Source: Acidobacteriota bacterium
GTDB lineage: Bacteria; Acidobacteriota; CAIWXX01
Assembly (NCBI GenBank): GCA_016191015.1
Contig: JACPPM010000090.1
Span: 1 to 63,203, forward strand
Length of the DNA stretch: 63,203 bases
Direction of reading: 5' to 3'
Below are positions 9,098-18,378 of this stretch, one piece after another (positions within the stretch are counted from its first letter, which is position 1; each line of letters begins with the position of its first letter). The position numbers were made by a program, and so were the translations under genes. The notes under the pieces were generated by a model. The model was not told where the DNA came from. It searched no databases and saw only the letters and a program-made list of their open reading frames with translations.

Positions 9098-9379
9098 CTA
9101 CCCCCCACTCACCGCCGGAAAAATGAGGATCTCGCTACCGTCGCTGACTGGAGTCGCCAGTCCGCCCGTGAAGCGAATGTTCTCCTCCCCGACGAAGATG
9201 TTGATGTGCTCCCGCACCTGGCCCTGCTCGTTCACGATCCGATCTCGCAGCGCGGGATGAAGCTCCCACAACCTCTCTAAGGCGTCCAGTACGATTCCCG
9301 TCGACCCTTCCACCGACACCTTCCCATTGCCGCCTGAAAAGTGCCGCAGCGGAGTCGGGATCCGAATCGCTACGGGCAT
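9098..9379 (-). CDS. MoaD/ThiS-type sulfur-carrier-like protein
   Basis: 93 residues with a beta-grasp profile: MPVAIRIPTPLRHFSGG, VLDALERLWELHPALRDRI, INIFVGEENIRFTGGLATPV, and SDGSEILIFPAVSGG. The C-terminal Gly-Gly is the hallmark used for adenylation and thiocarboxylate formation in MoaD, ThiS and CysO. No moa or thi genes are nearby; instead it follows the Asp-box propeller gene by 11 bases on the same strand, so the two are an operon. It may be a dedicated sulfur carrier or protein modifier for the propeller's pathway. Family call is strong; partner enzyme unknown. Confidence 0.8.
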   Translation of the reverse strand: MPVAIRIPTPLRHFSGGNGKVSVEGSTGIVLDALERLWELHPALRDRIVNEQGQVREHINIFVGEENIRFTGGLATPVSDGSEILIFPAVSGG

Positions 9380-9390
9380 CGATGACCGTC

Positions 9391-10608
9391 TCAGGCCCGC
9401 CGTTTGCGAGTCTTCACAGCACTGCTGGCGGCCGGTTTGTGCTTGGCAGGTGGCTTCGATTGCGCCTTCTGCCTGGCGGCCTTCGCGGCTTCAACGACCG
9501 CGGTCTTGACGCAGACCACCGGGGGCAGCCCGTCGAGTACCAGGCTCCAGGACTTGCCCTCGTCGTTCGAGCCGTACAACTTGCCGCTCCGAGTGCCGAA
9601 ATAGACGCCCGCCGGGTCCATCGCGTCGGTCGCCAGCGCATCGCGCAAGACTGTCTCCAGTGCATTCTTCTGGGGCAACCCGCGCGTCAGCGGCTGCCAC
9701 GACGCCCCGGCATCCCTCGTCCTGTACACACGCAGCTTCCCCTCGGGAGTACACCGATACTCATCCGATTCGATCGGGACTATGTACACGGTATCCGGGT
9801 CATGCGGGTGCATCGCAACGCCGAAGCCGAAGTCCGAAGGGACGTTGTTGGCAATGTCCTGCCAGGTGTCGGCTCCATCGTCGCTGCGGTAGAGTCCCCA
9901 ATGATTCTGGAGGAAATATCGTCCAGGCCGGGCCGCGTGCTGAACGACCTTGTGCACGCACTGGCCGAACTCGGGAAACGGTTCCGGCATGAACTGCGCG
10001 CGAATTCCCTTGTTCCTGGGCTGCCAGGTCTTGCCACCGTCGTCGGTCCGGTAGACTCCGCCCGTGGACATCGCGACGACGATCCGATCGGGGTCGACCG
10101 GATCAGGCAGGATGGTATGCAGGCACTGGCCCCCATTTCCGGGCATCCATTGCGGGCGGTGTGGATGGTCGAACAGACCCTGCACCAGCGACCAGCTCCC
10201 CCCACTGTCGGTAGACTTGAAAAGCGCCGACGGCTCGACGCCGCAATAGAGCGTCCCCGGCTCGTCGGCATGGCCAAGGCAAATCTGCCAGATATTTTTC
10301 AGCGCCACTCCGGATTCGGTCGGAAATTTTATCGTGTAGGCCTCCGGCTCAGTCCAGGATTTCCCGAAATCATCGCTCGACCGGAGCACTGTCCCCCATC
10401 GCCAACTCTGGGCTCCAGCCCAGATCCTGCGCCGTCCCTCCCGGTGGTCGTAGCCCAAGGCGTAGACGGGCACGCCCGGGAAGAACGGTCCGCCCACCTC
10501 CCATCGGGTGCGCGCCGGGCCGGCTCGGAAAACGAACGCGCCCTTCATCGTTCCCACGAGCACGAGAACATCCCCGTCTTTCACCGAGATCGTGCGAGTC
10601 GTCGGCAT
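9391..10608 (-). CDS. Asp-box (BNR/VPS10-like) beta-propeller protein
   Basis: 405 residues without a signal peptide, so probably cytoplasmic, unlike the other propellers in this window. Six Asp-box motifs recur: RSSDDFGKSWTE, KSTDSGGSWSL, RTDDGGKTWQP, RSDDGADTWQD, RTRDAGASWQP and GSNDEGKSWSL. The tail is Lys/Arg/Ala-rich (KAARQKAQSKPPAKHKP). Such proteins are often labelled exo-alpha-sialidase, but no sialidase Arg triad or FRIP motif is evident, so that name would be wrong. The start at 10608 is supported by AGGAGGGGG. Translationally close to the MoaD-like gene downstream. Confidence 0.8.
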   Translation of the reverse strand: MPTTRTISVKDGDVLVLVGTMKGAFVFRAGPARTRWEVGGPFFPGVPVYALGYDHREGRRRIWAGAQSWRWGTVLRSSDDFGKSWTEPEAYTIKFPTESGVALKNIWQICLGHADEPGTLYCGVEPSALFKSTDSGGSWSLVQGLFDHPHRPQWMPGNGGQCLHTILPDPVDPDRIVVAMSTGGVYRTDDGGKTWQPRNKGIRAQFMPEPFPEFGQCVHKVVQHAARPGRYFLQNHWGLYRSDDGADTWQDIANNVPSDFGFGVAMHPHDPDTVYIVPIESDEYRCTPEGKLRVYRTRDAGASWQPLTRGLPQKNALETVLRDALATDAMDPAGVYFGTRSGKLYGSNDEGKSWSLVLDGLPPVVCVKTAVVEAAKAARQKAQSKPPAKHKPAASSAVKTRKRRA

Positions 10609-10761
10609 TGTAAGACCCCCTCCTATTTTCTGAATTCCCAGTCAAACGCCGGAACGCCCGATGCACGAGATGATCGGTACGTGCCGCGAATCCGGCCTGC
10701 CCATTGTCTGAACTTATACCGAGATGCGCAGGTGTCAAGGGTGAACGGCCGGTCCGAGCTC

Positions 10762-12984
10762 TCAGCGCTCGACGCGGAGGAGAATCGAGAGGGAGCGCCC
10801 CGGCTGCGGCATCAGTGAGTTGTACCAGCCGCGGCTGCCGTTCCACACGCCGTTCTGGTCGAAGTAGCCTGGGGTGTCGCCCGAGTCCGCTTCGCGGAGG
10901 CCCGGGAGGAAATATTTCGTATCGAAGAGGTTCTTGCCGACGATTGAGATGGCGAGGGTTGGATGGAGGTGGATCTCGACGTTGCCATCCAGCGTGACGT
11001 ATCCGTCCACCTTCGGAATCGGGTTGGTTGGAACCGTGTTTCTTTCTCCGATATATCGACCCCGGACGCTGGCGGCGACACGACTGTTGATGACCGCGGT
11101 GAGACCGAGGTGGAGTTTGTGGGTGGCCAGGTTGCCGATCTCGGCCTCCAGGTAGCGGTCGTTCTGCTGGTCGTAGAGCTCATCGCCATCGCCCGTGATG
11201 AAGGAGTAGTACGACCAGAGGCGGAGCTGCTTGAGCCGGCCGGTGGGAATGCGCGCCTGGAAATGGTAGTCGAGCCCCGTGACGTGTCTCCGGCCGAAGT
11301 TCCGGGCCCCGCCCGTGAAGTTCAGGAGCACGTCGCGAGAGCGGGCATGGTAGACGCTCAGGAGGTGAGATGATGCCCCTTTCGCGCGCCCGATGCTCAA
11401 CTCGATCGTCCGCGACCGTTCAGGCTTGAGGTCGGGATCGCTCCCCGAGCCCTTCCAGCCCCCGTAGAGCAGTCGCGGAACGGGCTCCTGCCAGGCCTCA
11501 CCGTACAAGGTCTTGAATGTGAAATCGCCGATCCCCTGAACGTAGCCGAGCCGAAGTGCGGGAGAGGTACCGTACTTGGTGCTGTGATCGACCCGACCTC
11601 CGAGATACAGCGTCGATCGCTCGGCCATTTTTACCGTAACCTGTGCGTACCCTCCGGTGTCGCCCGTGCGAATACGGTTGCCATAGTTCCTGTCTTCGGA
11701 AGGGGGGAAGGGGAACGGGTATGTCGCGATGTCGATCTGAGCCGGCGGGAGCGCGGGTCCGGTGGGCAGGTCGTACGCCTTCTGCAAGTCTTTGCCCTCA
11801 TACTTCGCGCCTCCAGTGACGCTGATGCTCTCCGACGGGTTGTAGTAGAAATCCTGGAAAAAGGACCAGCTCGAGTTTTGCGCCTGCCAGTAGGAGAAGT
11901 CGAGCCATCGCTGGCCGGTTTCGTCGTTGTACCCTTCGATGAAATACGAGTTGCGGTCGACGCCGCTGGTCCGGTAGCGGAGGAGCGACCGGGTCGTCAC
12001 TCGTTCATTCCATCGTTGATCATGGCGAAGAAAGACGCTCAGGTCAGGCTCGATCCACGGAGCACGCACCTGGACCCGGTCGGCAGGGTAGACGTAGCCG
12101 TTCCCGGAGTTGAGAACGAATCGCTGCAGGCCGAATTCGGTCTCCCTCCAGGACACACGCACGTCAACCCCCTGGTGCGTCCACGGTGATTTCCATCCGC
12201 CCCCGAACCGGCTGTCGCCGGCGAACCCACCCCACAGATCGGGACGAGAGTAATATGAGCTCTTCATCCATTCGAAATCCTCGTTTGCCCTGTCGTCGAG
12301 TCTGCCGTCGTCCCACCGCGCGCTCACCGAGACCTGCACGTCCCCCTTCCTGGATCGCAGTCCGGCGTCCGCGATGCGGCTCGCGGATGAACCGGCTGAC
12401 ACGTCGGCAGAGAGCGAAAGTCCGTCCTCTGCCAGCCCGTTGCGTGTGAGAACGTTGATGACACCCATGAACGCGTTCGGTCCGTAAATCGACGACGCGG
12501 GGCCGTAGACGATCTCCACGCGATCGATGTTGGCGAGCGGGAAGGCAATGAGCACGTCCGCCTCGTTGAAATAGAGATGATTGAAGATGACCCCGTCCAG
12601 CATCAGCAAGAATGGCGCTCCGATCGTGTACCGGTACCCGCGCCAGTAATTGCGATACTGCGTGTCGCCCAGTGAGAACATCACGTCCATTCCGGGGAGG
12701 TCATCGAGTAGCTCCAGCAGACTCCGGTAGCCCCTGGCCTGGATCTCCGCCCGGTCAATCACGATGACCGTGGCCGGCGCTTCGCCGAGGCGCTCGGCCC
12801 GGTTCGACGCCGAAACGACTTCGACATTCAGGAGCTCGGCCAGGGTGAGATCGGCCAGATCGCGGCTGGTCTGTGGTTCCCCCCCTACGGCCGAGGGAGC
12901 GGGACCGACGAGGCCGATGCTCAGCAGTGAGCTCTGGGCGAGAAGAAACCACCCAGACCGGATCGCGCGTCTCGCGCCGATCAT
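10762..12984 (-). CDS. TonB-dependent outer-membrane receptor
   Basis: 740 residues. ATG at 12984 has GGAGGAGG six bases upstream and begins a signal peptide. A plug domain follows (LTLAELLNVEVVSASNR, PATVIVIDRAEIQARGY, VEIVYGPASSIYGPNAFMGVINVLTR), then a long barrel of alternating strands with the terminal region FDTKYFLPGLREADSG and a last strand ending RSLSILLRVER. The ADLTLAELLNVEV opening is common in receptors linked to histidine-kinase loci. It is the last gene of a four-gene minus-strand run behind YfiR, a CHASE8 kinase and a hybrid kinase (56-base gap), so it is probably regulated by or signals to them. Substrate cannot be read from sequence. Confidence 0.9.
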   Translation of the reverse strand: MIGARRAIRSGWFLLAQSSLLSIGLVGPAPSAVGGEPQTSRDLADLTLAELLNVEVVSASNRAERLGEAPATVIVIDRAEIQARGYRSLLELLDDLPGMDVMFSLGDTQYRNYWRGYRYTIGAPFLLMLDGVIFNHLYFNEADVLIAFPLANIDRVEIVYGPASSIYGPNAFMGVINVLTRNGLAEDGLSLSADVSAGSSASRIADAGLRSRKGDVQVSVSARWDDGRLDDRANEDFEWMKSSYYSRPDLWGGFAGDSRFGGGWKSPWTHQGVDVRVSWRETEFGLQRFVLNSGNGYVYPADRVQVRAPWIEPDLSVFLRHDQRWNERVTTRSLLRYRTSGVDRNSYFIEGYNDETGQRWLDFSYWQAQNSSWSFFQDFYYNPSESISVTGGAKYEGKDLQKAYDLPTGPALPPAQIDIATYPFPFPPSEDRNYGNRIRTGDTGGYAQVTVKMAERSTLYLGGRVDHSTKYGTSPALRLGYVQGIGDFTFKTLYGEAWQEPVPRLLYGGWKGSGSDPDLKPERSRTIELSIGRAKGASSHLLSVYHARSRDVLLNFTGGARNFGRRHVTGLDYHFQARIPTGRLKQLRLWSYYSFITGDGDELYDQQNDRYLEAEIGNLATHKLHLGLTAVINSRVAASVRGRYIGERNTVPTNPIPKVDGYVTLDGNVEIHLHPTLAISIVGKNLFDTKYFLPGLREADSGDTPGYFDQNGVWNGSRGWYNSLMPQPGRSLSILLRVER

Positions 12985-13040
12985 GATGCACCTCCTCCAC
13001 TTTGTATCACCGGTATTCCCGTGCACGAGCCTGCCCATGA

Positions 13041-15044
13041 TCATCGTCGCGCATCCAGGACGCCGCGAACCTTTCGGGCGAGGGTATCCGGAGAGAAAGG
13101 TTTCTGAATGAATTCGATGCCAGGCTCGAGCACCCCGTGCTGCCCGATGGCGTCATTCGTGTAGCCGGATGTGTAGAGCACCTTCAGCCCAGGGCGCGAC
13201 AGGAGCAGCCGCCGCCCGAGCTCGCGTCCGCTCATGCCGGGCATGACGACATCTGTCAGAAGCAGATGGATGAGAGTCTCCTGATGAGCCGCGGCCTCCA
13301 TCGCCTCGGCCGCGTTCCGCGCCGGTATGACGCGGTACCCCCGCAGCTTGAGCGTCTCCTGGAATAGCGCGCGCAGTCCATCCTCGTCTTCGACGAGCAG
13401 AATCGTCTCATCTCCCGATAGCGCGGTCGCGGGAGTCGCCACGGGTCGATCCTCTTGGGCCGGTACCACCGCGATGCCGGGCAGGTAGATATCGAAGGCC
13501 GTCCCCTTCCCGACATCGCTTCGCACAAAGATGTGCCCGCCGCTCTGCTCGACAATCCCAAACACTGTCGCAAGCCCGAGCCCTGTCCCGCGTCCCTTCT
13601 CCTTGGTCGAGAAGAAAGGTTCGAAGATATGCGACATCGTCTCCCGGTCCATCCCGCTGCCGTTGTCCTCGACCGAGAGCAAGACGTACTGCCCGGGATC
13701 GACTCCCGGATGGCTGGCGGAGAAATCTTGGTCGAGATCCGCCAGTCGGGTGCTGATCGTCAGCTGTCCGCCGGCCGCCATGGCATCGCGTGCATTGAGA
13801 ACGAGATTCAGCACGACCTGCTCCATCTGACCTTGGTCCACCTTGACATGCCCGATGTCCGGGCTCAGGCTGGTGACGAGGGCGATATGCTCGCCGATCA
13901 GGCGCCGGCACATCTTCTCCATTTCCATCAGAACTGCGTTCAGGTCCACCGGCTGGGGCTTGAGCATCTGCCTTCGGCTGAAGGCGAGTAGCTGCCGCGT
14001 CAACCACGACGCCTGCTCGGCCGCGTGCTTGATCTGCTGCGCATGATCCCGCTGGGGTCCTGTCTGGAGCGACGTCAGGAGGAGCTCGCAGTACCCGTCG
14101 ATCACACAGAGCAGGTTGTTGAAGTCGTGGGCGATCCCTCCGGCCAGCCGGCCGATCGCCTCGAGTTTCTGCGATTGTCTGAGCTGCACATCGAGCTGCT
14201 TCCTCCTGGTGATGTCGCGGACGAAGACCACGGCGAGCATCTCGCGGGCGACGGGAAAGGCCCGCACATTGACCTCGACAGGGAAGAGCGAGCCGTCTCG
14301 CCGCTGGCCGAGCGCTTCGAAGAGGACGCCGTCGGGATCGTCGAGCCTGTCGAGAAGCCCCGGAGGCGTCGTTTCCCCGGTCACGAACTGCCTGATATCG
14401 CGCCCCATGATCTGCTCTTTGGCGAGCCCGAGCATCTGGCTGGTGGCGCCGTTGGAGTCGATGATGCGCCCGTCGGGCTGAAGCAGCATCATTGCGTCGA
14501 ACGATGCCTCGACCAGCGCTCGGTACCGGTCGAGGGCGACGCCGAGTCTTTGATTCAGATTCCATTTCCGGGCCAGGGCGCAGGCAATCTGGCGGACTTC
14601 GATGTTGTCGAATGGCTTCTTGAGGATGAGCAGGCGGTCGGTCCGGCCGAGGCGTGATGCGATCGCCTCCCACGAGTAGTCCGAGTAGGCCGTGCAGATG
14701 ATCGCCTGGATGCTTTCGTCCTCCTGCCAGAGCCTGTGGATCGTCTCGACTCCATCCCAGCCGGGAGGCATTCGGATGTCGACAAATGCCATGGCGTAGG
14801 GAGAGCCGCGCTGAATCGCATGGCGGACCTTGCCAAGCCCCTCTTCACCCTGATAGGCCGAGTCCAGCTCGAAGCGCGGCCACTGACGCCTCCCCGCTTC
14901 GATCTCGAACAGGTCCCGTTCGAGACTCTCGATGACGCCGCTCTGCTCGGGCGGCGCCAGGATCTTTCGAAAATCCTGGTGAATCGACTCGTTATCATCG
15001 ATCACGAGAATACGATTGTTTTCGACCTGTTCAGTGGACGTCAT
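13041..15044 (-). CDS. Hybrid histidine kinase (REC-PAS-HisKA-HATPase-REC)
   Basis: 667 residues. Domains in order: receiver (ILVIDDNESIHQDFRKIL, phospho-Asp in AFVDIRMPPGWDG, Lys in ILKKPFDN), PAS (ALVEASFDAMMLLQPDGRI, VVFVRDITRRKQ), HisKA with the H-box GGIAHDFNNLL, HATPase (LVLNARDAM, VEDNGSGMD, GTGLGLATV) and a C-terminal receiver (ILLVEDEDGL, LLLTDVVMPGMSGREL, YTSGY, IQKPF). No membrane segment, so cytosolic. Start ATG 15044 follows GGAAGG and lies four bases after the upstream kinase stop. The N-terminal receiver probably takes phosphate from the neighbouring CHASE8 kinase and the C-terminal one passes it on; no DNA-binding output domain is present in the operon. Confidence 0.9.
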   Translation of the reverse strand: MTSTEQVENNRILVIDDNESIHQDFRKILAPPEQSGVIESLERDLFEIEAGRRQWPRFELDSAYQGEEGLGKVRHAIQRGSPYAMAFVDIRMPPGWDGVETIHRLWQEDESIQAIICTAYSDYSWEAIASRLGRTDRLLILKKPFDNIEVRQIACALARKWNLNQRLGVALDRYRALVEASFDAMMLLQPDGRIIDSNGATSQMLGLAKEQIMGRDIRQFVTGETTPPGLLDRLDDPDGVLFEALGQRRDGSLFPVEVNVRAFPVAREMLAVVFVRDITRRKQLDVQLRQSQKLEAIGRLAGGIAHDFNNLLCVIDGYCELLLTSLQTGPQRDHAQQIKHAAEQASWLTRQLLAFSRRQMLKPQPVDLNAVLMEMEKMCRRLIGEHIALVTSLSPDIGHVKVDQGQMEQVVLNLVLNARDAMAAGGQLTISTRLADLDQDFSASHPGVDPGQYVLLSVEDNGSGMDRETMSHIFEPFFSTKEKGRGTGLGLATVFGIVEQSGGHIFVRSDVGKGTAFDIYLPGIAVVPAQEDRPVATPATALSGDETILLVEDEDGLRALFQETLKLRGYRVIPARNAAEAMEAAAHQETLIHLLLTDVVMPGMSGRELGRRLLLSRPGLKVLYTSGYTNDAIGQHGVLEPGIEFIQKPFSPDTLARKVRGVLDARR

Positions 15045-15048
15045 GGAC

Positions 15049-16659
15049 TCATTTCCTTCCGGTAATCGATAGTTCGAGAACGAAGGTGGCGCCCTGACCC
15101 GCGCCGCGACTGCGCGCTTCGAGCGATCCGCCCATGTCGCGCGCGGCATTGGCGCTTCCGTGCAGCCCGAACCCGTGGCCGGATTCGCGAGTGGTGAACC
15201 CGTATTGGAAGACCCGCGTGAGATTCTCGGGCCGAATTCCGATGCCGTTGTCGGAGACCTCGAGCCGCACGCGATCCTCCCCGGTTGGCTGAATCCGCAG
15301 CGTGAGAAGCCGATCCCCTTCGTTCATGTCTCCCAACGCATAGCGGGCGTTGCTGATGAGGTTGACGAGAATCTGAAGGGTCCGATGACGGTCGATCCGG
15401 ATCGGCGGCATGTCCGAATATTCACGAGTGACTCGAATCCGCTCCCTCTCGATCGCCGCTTGATTGATGCGCAGTGCATCTTCCATCAGCTCCACAAGAT
15501 CCATCTCCTCCTCCACGCCAGCCACGCCCGCGTAGGACTGCTGGAGAACGATGATGGTTTTCATGTGCTCGAGATTCCTCCGCAATGCCTCCAGCTCGTT
15601 AGTCATCTCCGCTCGCTCCGCCTCCAGCATTTCCGCCATTCGCTCGATATACACGGGTATCTGGCTTCCCTTCGGATCGTCGGCAAGGAATTCGACCGCG
15701 TCGGTCTGGTGCCGCTTCAGAAGCGCGGCGATTCTCTTCAGGTTCCCGACCCGCGATTCCTGGAGATTCTCGCCGATGAGTGTTGCCGAAACATTGATGC
15801 TGTTCAGGATGTTCCCAACATTGTGAAGGACATTCGTCGCAATCTCGGCCATACCGACGCGCCGGGCTGTCTCGACGAGCTGTAGTTGCGCCTGCTTCAG
15901 CTCGTGCGTTCGCGCTTCAACCTTCTGCTCCAGCTCATCATGAGCCCGCTTCAATCCGGCGTTGGAGAGTTGCACTTGATTCACCATCTCATTGAAGGAG
16001 TCGACGAGGATGCCGATCTCGTCGCGGTTCTCCTTCGGTACACGAACGGAGTAATCCCTGTTCACGGCGATCGCGCGGGCAGCGTCGGCCAACTGGAGGA
16101 TCGGGGACGAGATGACCTGTTGCAGCCGCAACGCGAGAAGCATGGCCAGCAGCCCGGAAAACGCCACCACTGACGTTACCAGGAGCACGTAGAGACGCAG
16201 TCGAGCGCGGACGATGGACATGTCAGCCCCAATGTAAATGGTCCCAATCCGCTCATTCTCGAACCTGATTGGCCGGAAGATGAGAAAGCGGTCCCCCTCG
16301 AATCTCCAGCCATCCGTCCCGGCTGCATGAGGAGGGCCGGCGCCGTTTCCACCTCGCACGTAGGAAGCGTAGAGCTGTCCATCTCGCGCATAGATTCCCG
16401 CCTCGACCACACTCCCATGTGCCGACAGCGCGGCGAGCGTGCTCCGTGCCGCCTGCGGATCGTCGAACGTCAGGGCGGCGGTTGAGTTCGATCCGATGAC
16501 GCGAGCCATCGTGTCAAGCTCCATCACCAGCGAGCTTCGGACCACAGCTCGCTCGTAGAGCAGGATCGTCACGCCCACAGGCACCAGACCGGCCACACCC
16601 ACCAGCGCCACCGTGATGATCAGCTTCCACCGGATGGGGGCGTCGCGGAATCTAAACAC
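15049..16659 (-). CDS. Membrane histidine kinase with periplasmic CHASE8 sensor
   Basis: 536 residues. TM1 (about 12-32), a periplasmic CHASE8 domain (DTMARVIGSNSTAALTFDDP, GIYARDGQLYASY), TM2 (about 158-178), HAMP (VPKENRDEIGILVDSFNEMV), a coiled coil (LEQKVEARTHELKQAQLQL), an H-box VLHNVGNILNSI and a HATPase (LVNLISNARYAL, VSDNGIGI, GHGFGLHGSA). CHASE8 is the sensor of YfiN-type diguanylate cyclases, which the periplasmic protein YfiR holds off; here a YfiR homologue is encoded three bases upstream, yet the output is a kinase and not GGDEF. I infer YfiR gates this kinase in the same way. The stop is followed four bases later by the hybrid kinase. Confidence 0.9.
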   Translation of the reverse strand: MFRFRDAPIRWKLIITVALVGVAGLVPVGVTILLYERAVVRSSLVMELDTMARVIGSNSTAALTFDDPQAARSTLAALSAHGSVVEAGIYARDGQLYASYVRGGNGAGPPHAAGTDGWRFEGDRFLIFRPIRFENERIGTIYIGADMSIVRARLRLYVLLVTSVVAFSGLLAMLLALRLQQVISSPILQLADAARAIAVNRDYSVRVPKENRDEIGILVDSFNEMVNQVQLSNAGLKRAHDELEQKVEARTHELKQAQLQLVETARRVGMAEIATNVLHNVGNILNSINVSATLIGENLQESRVGNLKRIAALLKRHQTDAVEFLADDPKGSQIPVYIERMAEMLEAERAEMTNELEALRRNLEHMKTIIVLQQSYAGVAGVEEEMDLVELMEDALRINQAAIERERIRVTREYSDMPPIRIDRHRTLQILVNLISNARYALGDMNEGDRLLTLRIQPTGEDRVRLEVSDNGIGIRPENLTRVFQYGFTTRESGHGFGLHGSANAARDMGGSLEARSRGAGQGATFVLELSITGRK

Positions 16660-16662
16660 CGC

Positions 16663-17247
16663 TCACTCCTCCTTCCCCTGACCGTTCCGGATCGAACTGG
16701 CCAGTTGGAGCATCTGGGAGCTGAGCTTCAAGCCTCCGCGGTTGCTCGCCTCGAGATTGACTTCGAACCGGACCCGGCTCTCGTCAACGAACAGCCGGAT
16801 CATCCCTCCCTGCAGCAGGAACCCGGATGACTCGCCGACGGTCAAGATCGGTCGCCCGTTCACGGCCAGTAGAATGGATGCAAACCGCTCCTTTTCGGAA
16901 ATACTGAGATACAGGACGTGGCAATCGGTCAGGTCCCTCAGTGAGCGGCCACGCTTGACCGCCACCGCGCGGCCGTGAATCGCCCTTCCCGCGATGACAG
17001 CGTCGAACTCATTTCCGAATGGATCGTCGCCGAGGATCCCGAAGGTGAGGGGAGCGGTGGGACCTGTGAAGGAGCTCGCCGGCCACTCAACGTATTTGGC
17101 GAAATTGAACAGTATCGCTGCCTTGAGCCGCATCTCGGGAGCGGCGCGGACACGCTCGCCCGGGTCGAGCCCTGCCGGGATGGCGGGCGTGAGCGCGAGC
17201 AGAAGAGCGGAAACCGTCGCGAGGGTCAGGGAACGGAATCGATTCAT
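16663..17247 (-). CDS. YfiR-family (DUF4154) periplasmic signalling protein
   Basis: 194 residues with a signal peptide (SLTLATVSALLLALTPAIPAG). The DUF4154 signature is plain: LKAAILFNFAKYVEWP at the start of the mature part, LTFGILGDDPFG, VKRGRSLRDLTDCHVLYLS, ILTVGESSGFLLQGGMIRLF, VRFEVNLEASNRGGLKLSSQMLQLA. YfiR in Pseudomonas is a redox- or envelope-responsive repressor of the CHASE8 cyclase YfiN; this homologue precedes a CHASE8 histidine kinase by three bases. Start ATG 17247 is preceded by CGGAGAG. First gene of the operon, reading away from the YiiX-like gene. Confidence 0.9.
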   Translation of the reverse strand: MNRFRSLTLATVSALLLALTPAIPAGLDPGERVRAAPEMRLKAAILFNFAKYVEWPASSFTGPTAPLTFGILGDDPFGNEFDAVIAGRAIHGRAVAVKRGRSLRDLTDCHVLYLSISEKERFASILLAVNGRPILTVGESSGFLLQGGMIRLFVDESRVRFEVNLEASNRGGLKLSSQMLQLASSIRNGQGKEE

Positions 17248-17610
17248 CTCTCCGCGTCGTGCCACGCCCTGGTGCTCCCGGAGATCACCTCGCGGGCGAG
17301 GCTCACTGGTTGAGGATTTCCACGCGAGGCAGGAGAGCGCCCTCTGACCGTCACATCTCTTGCGACTCCACATATCAGCATCAGTCCCTGTGCTCGTAGG
17401 CGTGACGCCTCCAAGCATTCTCTGAACGGGAACAGCCACGCGCGAAAGGCACCCTGCCCTCTCAGGCGTTCATTTCGGCTTTGGACTAAGGATATTCCCC
17501 CACCGCGGGCGATGCAAGCGCGGGTGAAGACGCCCGAATACCGAATAGCCGGCCGTCTGGTCGCGATTTGACCGCCACTGACACAGGGGATCTGATACGA
17601 TGATTCATCA
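17248..17610. other. Divergent intergenic region (YfiR operon / YiiX-like gene)
   Basis: About 360 bases with no credible gene. A -10-like TACGAT at 17596-17601 lies nine bases before the YiiX-like ATG (17611) and there is no Shine-Dalgarno, suggesting a leader of only about three bases. The minus-strand promoter of the YfiR operon must also be here, but I see no convincing -35/-10 pair. Confidence 0.45.
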
Positions 17611-18330
17611 ATGAGATTCTTCGCGGAGCGCTACGACGCGAAAGCAGCCAAGCTCGCGGCGGTCGGTCGGGGAGACAGAGAGATCGCGTTCTACGAGAAA
17701 GCTATTCGCGCTGCTTCTCTGTCGGCACGCGCGATTTTTCTCCTCACGGCCTTCTTCGTCGCGTGCCGCCTACCTGGCCAACCAATGACCGTCCGTTCCG
17801 GCGACGTCGTCTTCCATACTTCCCGATCCGCTCAAAGCCTTGCGATCCAACGCGCAACTGGATCGAAGTACAGCCATATGGGCATTGTCATGTTCCGCGG
17901 CGGCCAGCCATATGTTCTCGAGGCCATCGCCACTGTGCGTTGGACTCCGCTCGAGAGCTGGGTCGCACGGGGCGACGGAGGCGATGTCGTCGTCAAGCGC
18001 CTCAAGAACGCAACAGATCTCCTCACTCAGACCGCGCTCGATCGGGTGACCACGGAGTCGAAGCGGTTCATCGGCAAGCCCTACGACCTGACGTTCGAAT
18101 GGTCCGACGACCGGATCTACTGTTCCGAGCTCGTGTGGAAGCTCTTCAAACGATCTCTCGGCATCGAGGTCGGGTCCCTGCAGCGGGTCCGAGACTTCAA
18201 CCTATCGGATCCCATCGTGCGCGGCAAGATGCGCGAGCGCTACGGGAATCACATCCCGCTCGAGGAGCCGGTCATCTCTCCCGCGGCCATGTTCAACTCG
18301 CCCCTGCTGGTCACGGTAGCGCAGAGGTGA
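17611..18330 (+). CDS. YiiX/YebB-like NlpC/P60-type cysteine hydrolase
   Basis: 239 residues. After an N-terminal region with one hydrophobic segment (ARAIFLLTAFFVACRLPG, about residues 38-55) the permuted papain-like core follows: SGDVVFHTSRSAQSLAIQ, the catalytic His in SKYSHMGIVMF, and the catalytic Cys in DRIYCSELVWKLFK. This is the pattern of DUF830/YiiX enzymes, thought to act on amide or thioester bonds in the envelope. The hydrophobic segment ends in a Cys and could be an anchor. ATG 17611 is used since it has a close -10 and the family needs only the part after residue ~55; a shorter start is possible. Monocistronic. Confidence 0.8.
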   Translation: MRFFAERYDAKAAKLAAVGRGDREIAFYEKAIRAASLSARAIFLLTAFFVACRLPGQPMTVRSGDVVFHTSRSAQSLAIQRATGSKYSHMGIVMFRGGQPYVLEAIATVRWTPLESWVARGDGGDVVVKRLKNATDLLTQTALDRVTTESKRFIGKPYDLTFEWSDDRIYCSELVWKLFKRSLGIEVGSLQRVRDFNLSDPIVRGKMRERYGNHIPLEEPVISPAAMFNSPLLVTVAQR

Positions 18331-18378
18331 GGACAGCGCCGAGAGCCGGCTGAACCCCACTCGGCGCGATCAGATCGC

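Noticed and set aside
9391-10608. Calling the Asp-box proteins sialidases
   Set aside because: Asp boxes alone do not define sialidase; no Arg triad, FRIP motif or Tyr/Glu nucleophile pair could be found.
9382-10818. 478-codon plus-strand frame over the Asp-box propeller at 9391
   Set aside because: Antisense to six Asp-box repeats; no signal, no family.
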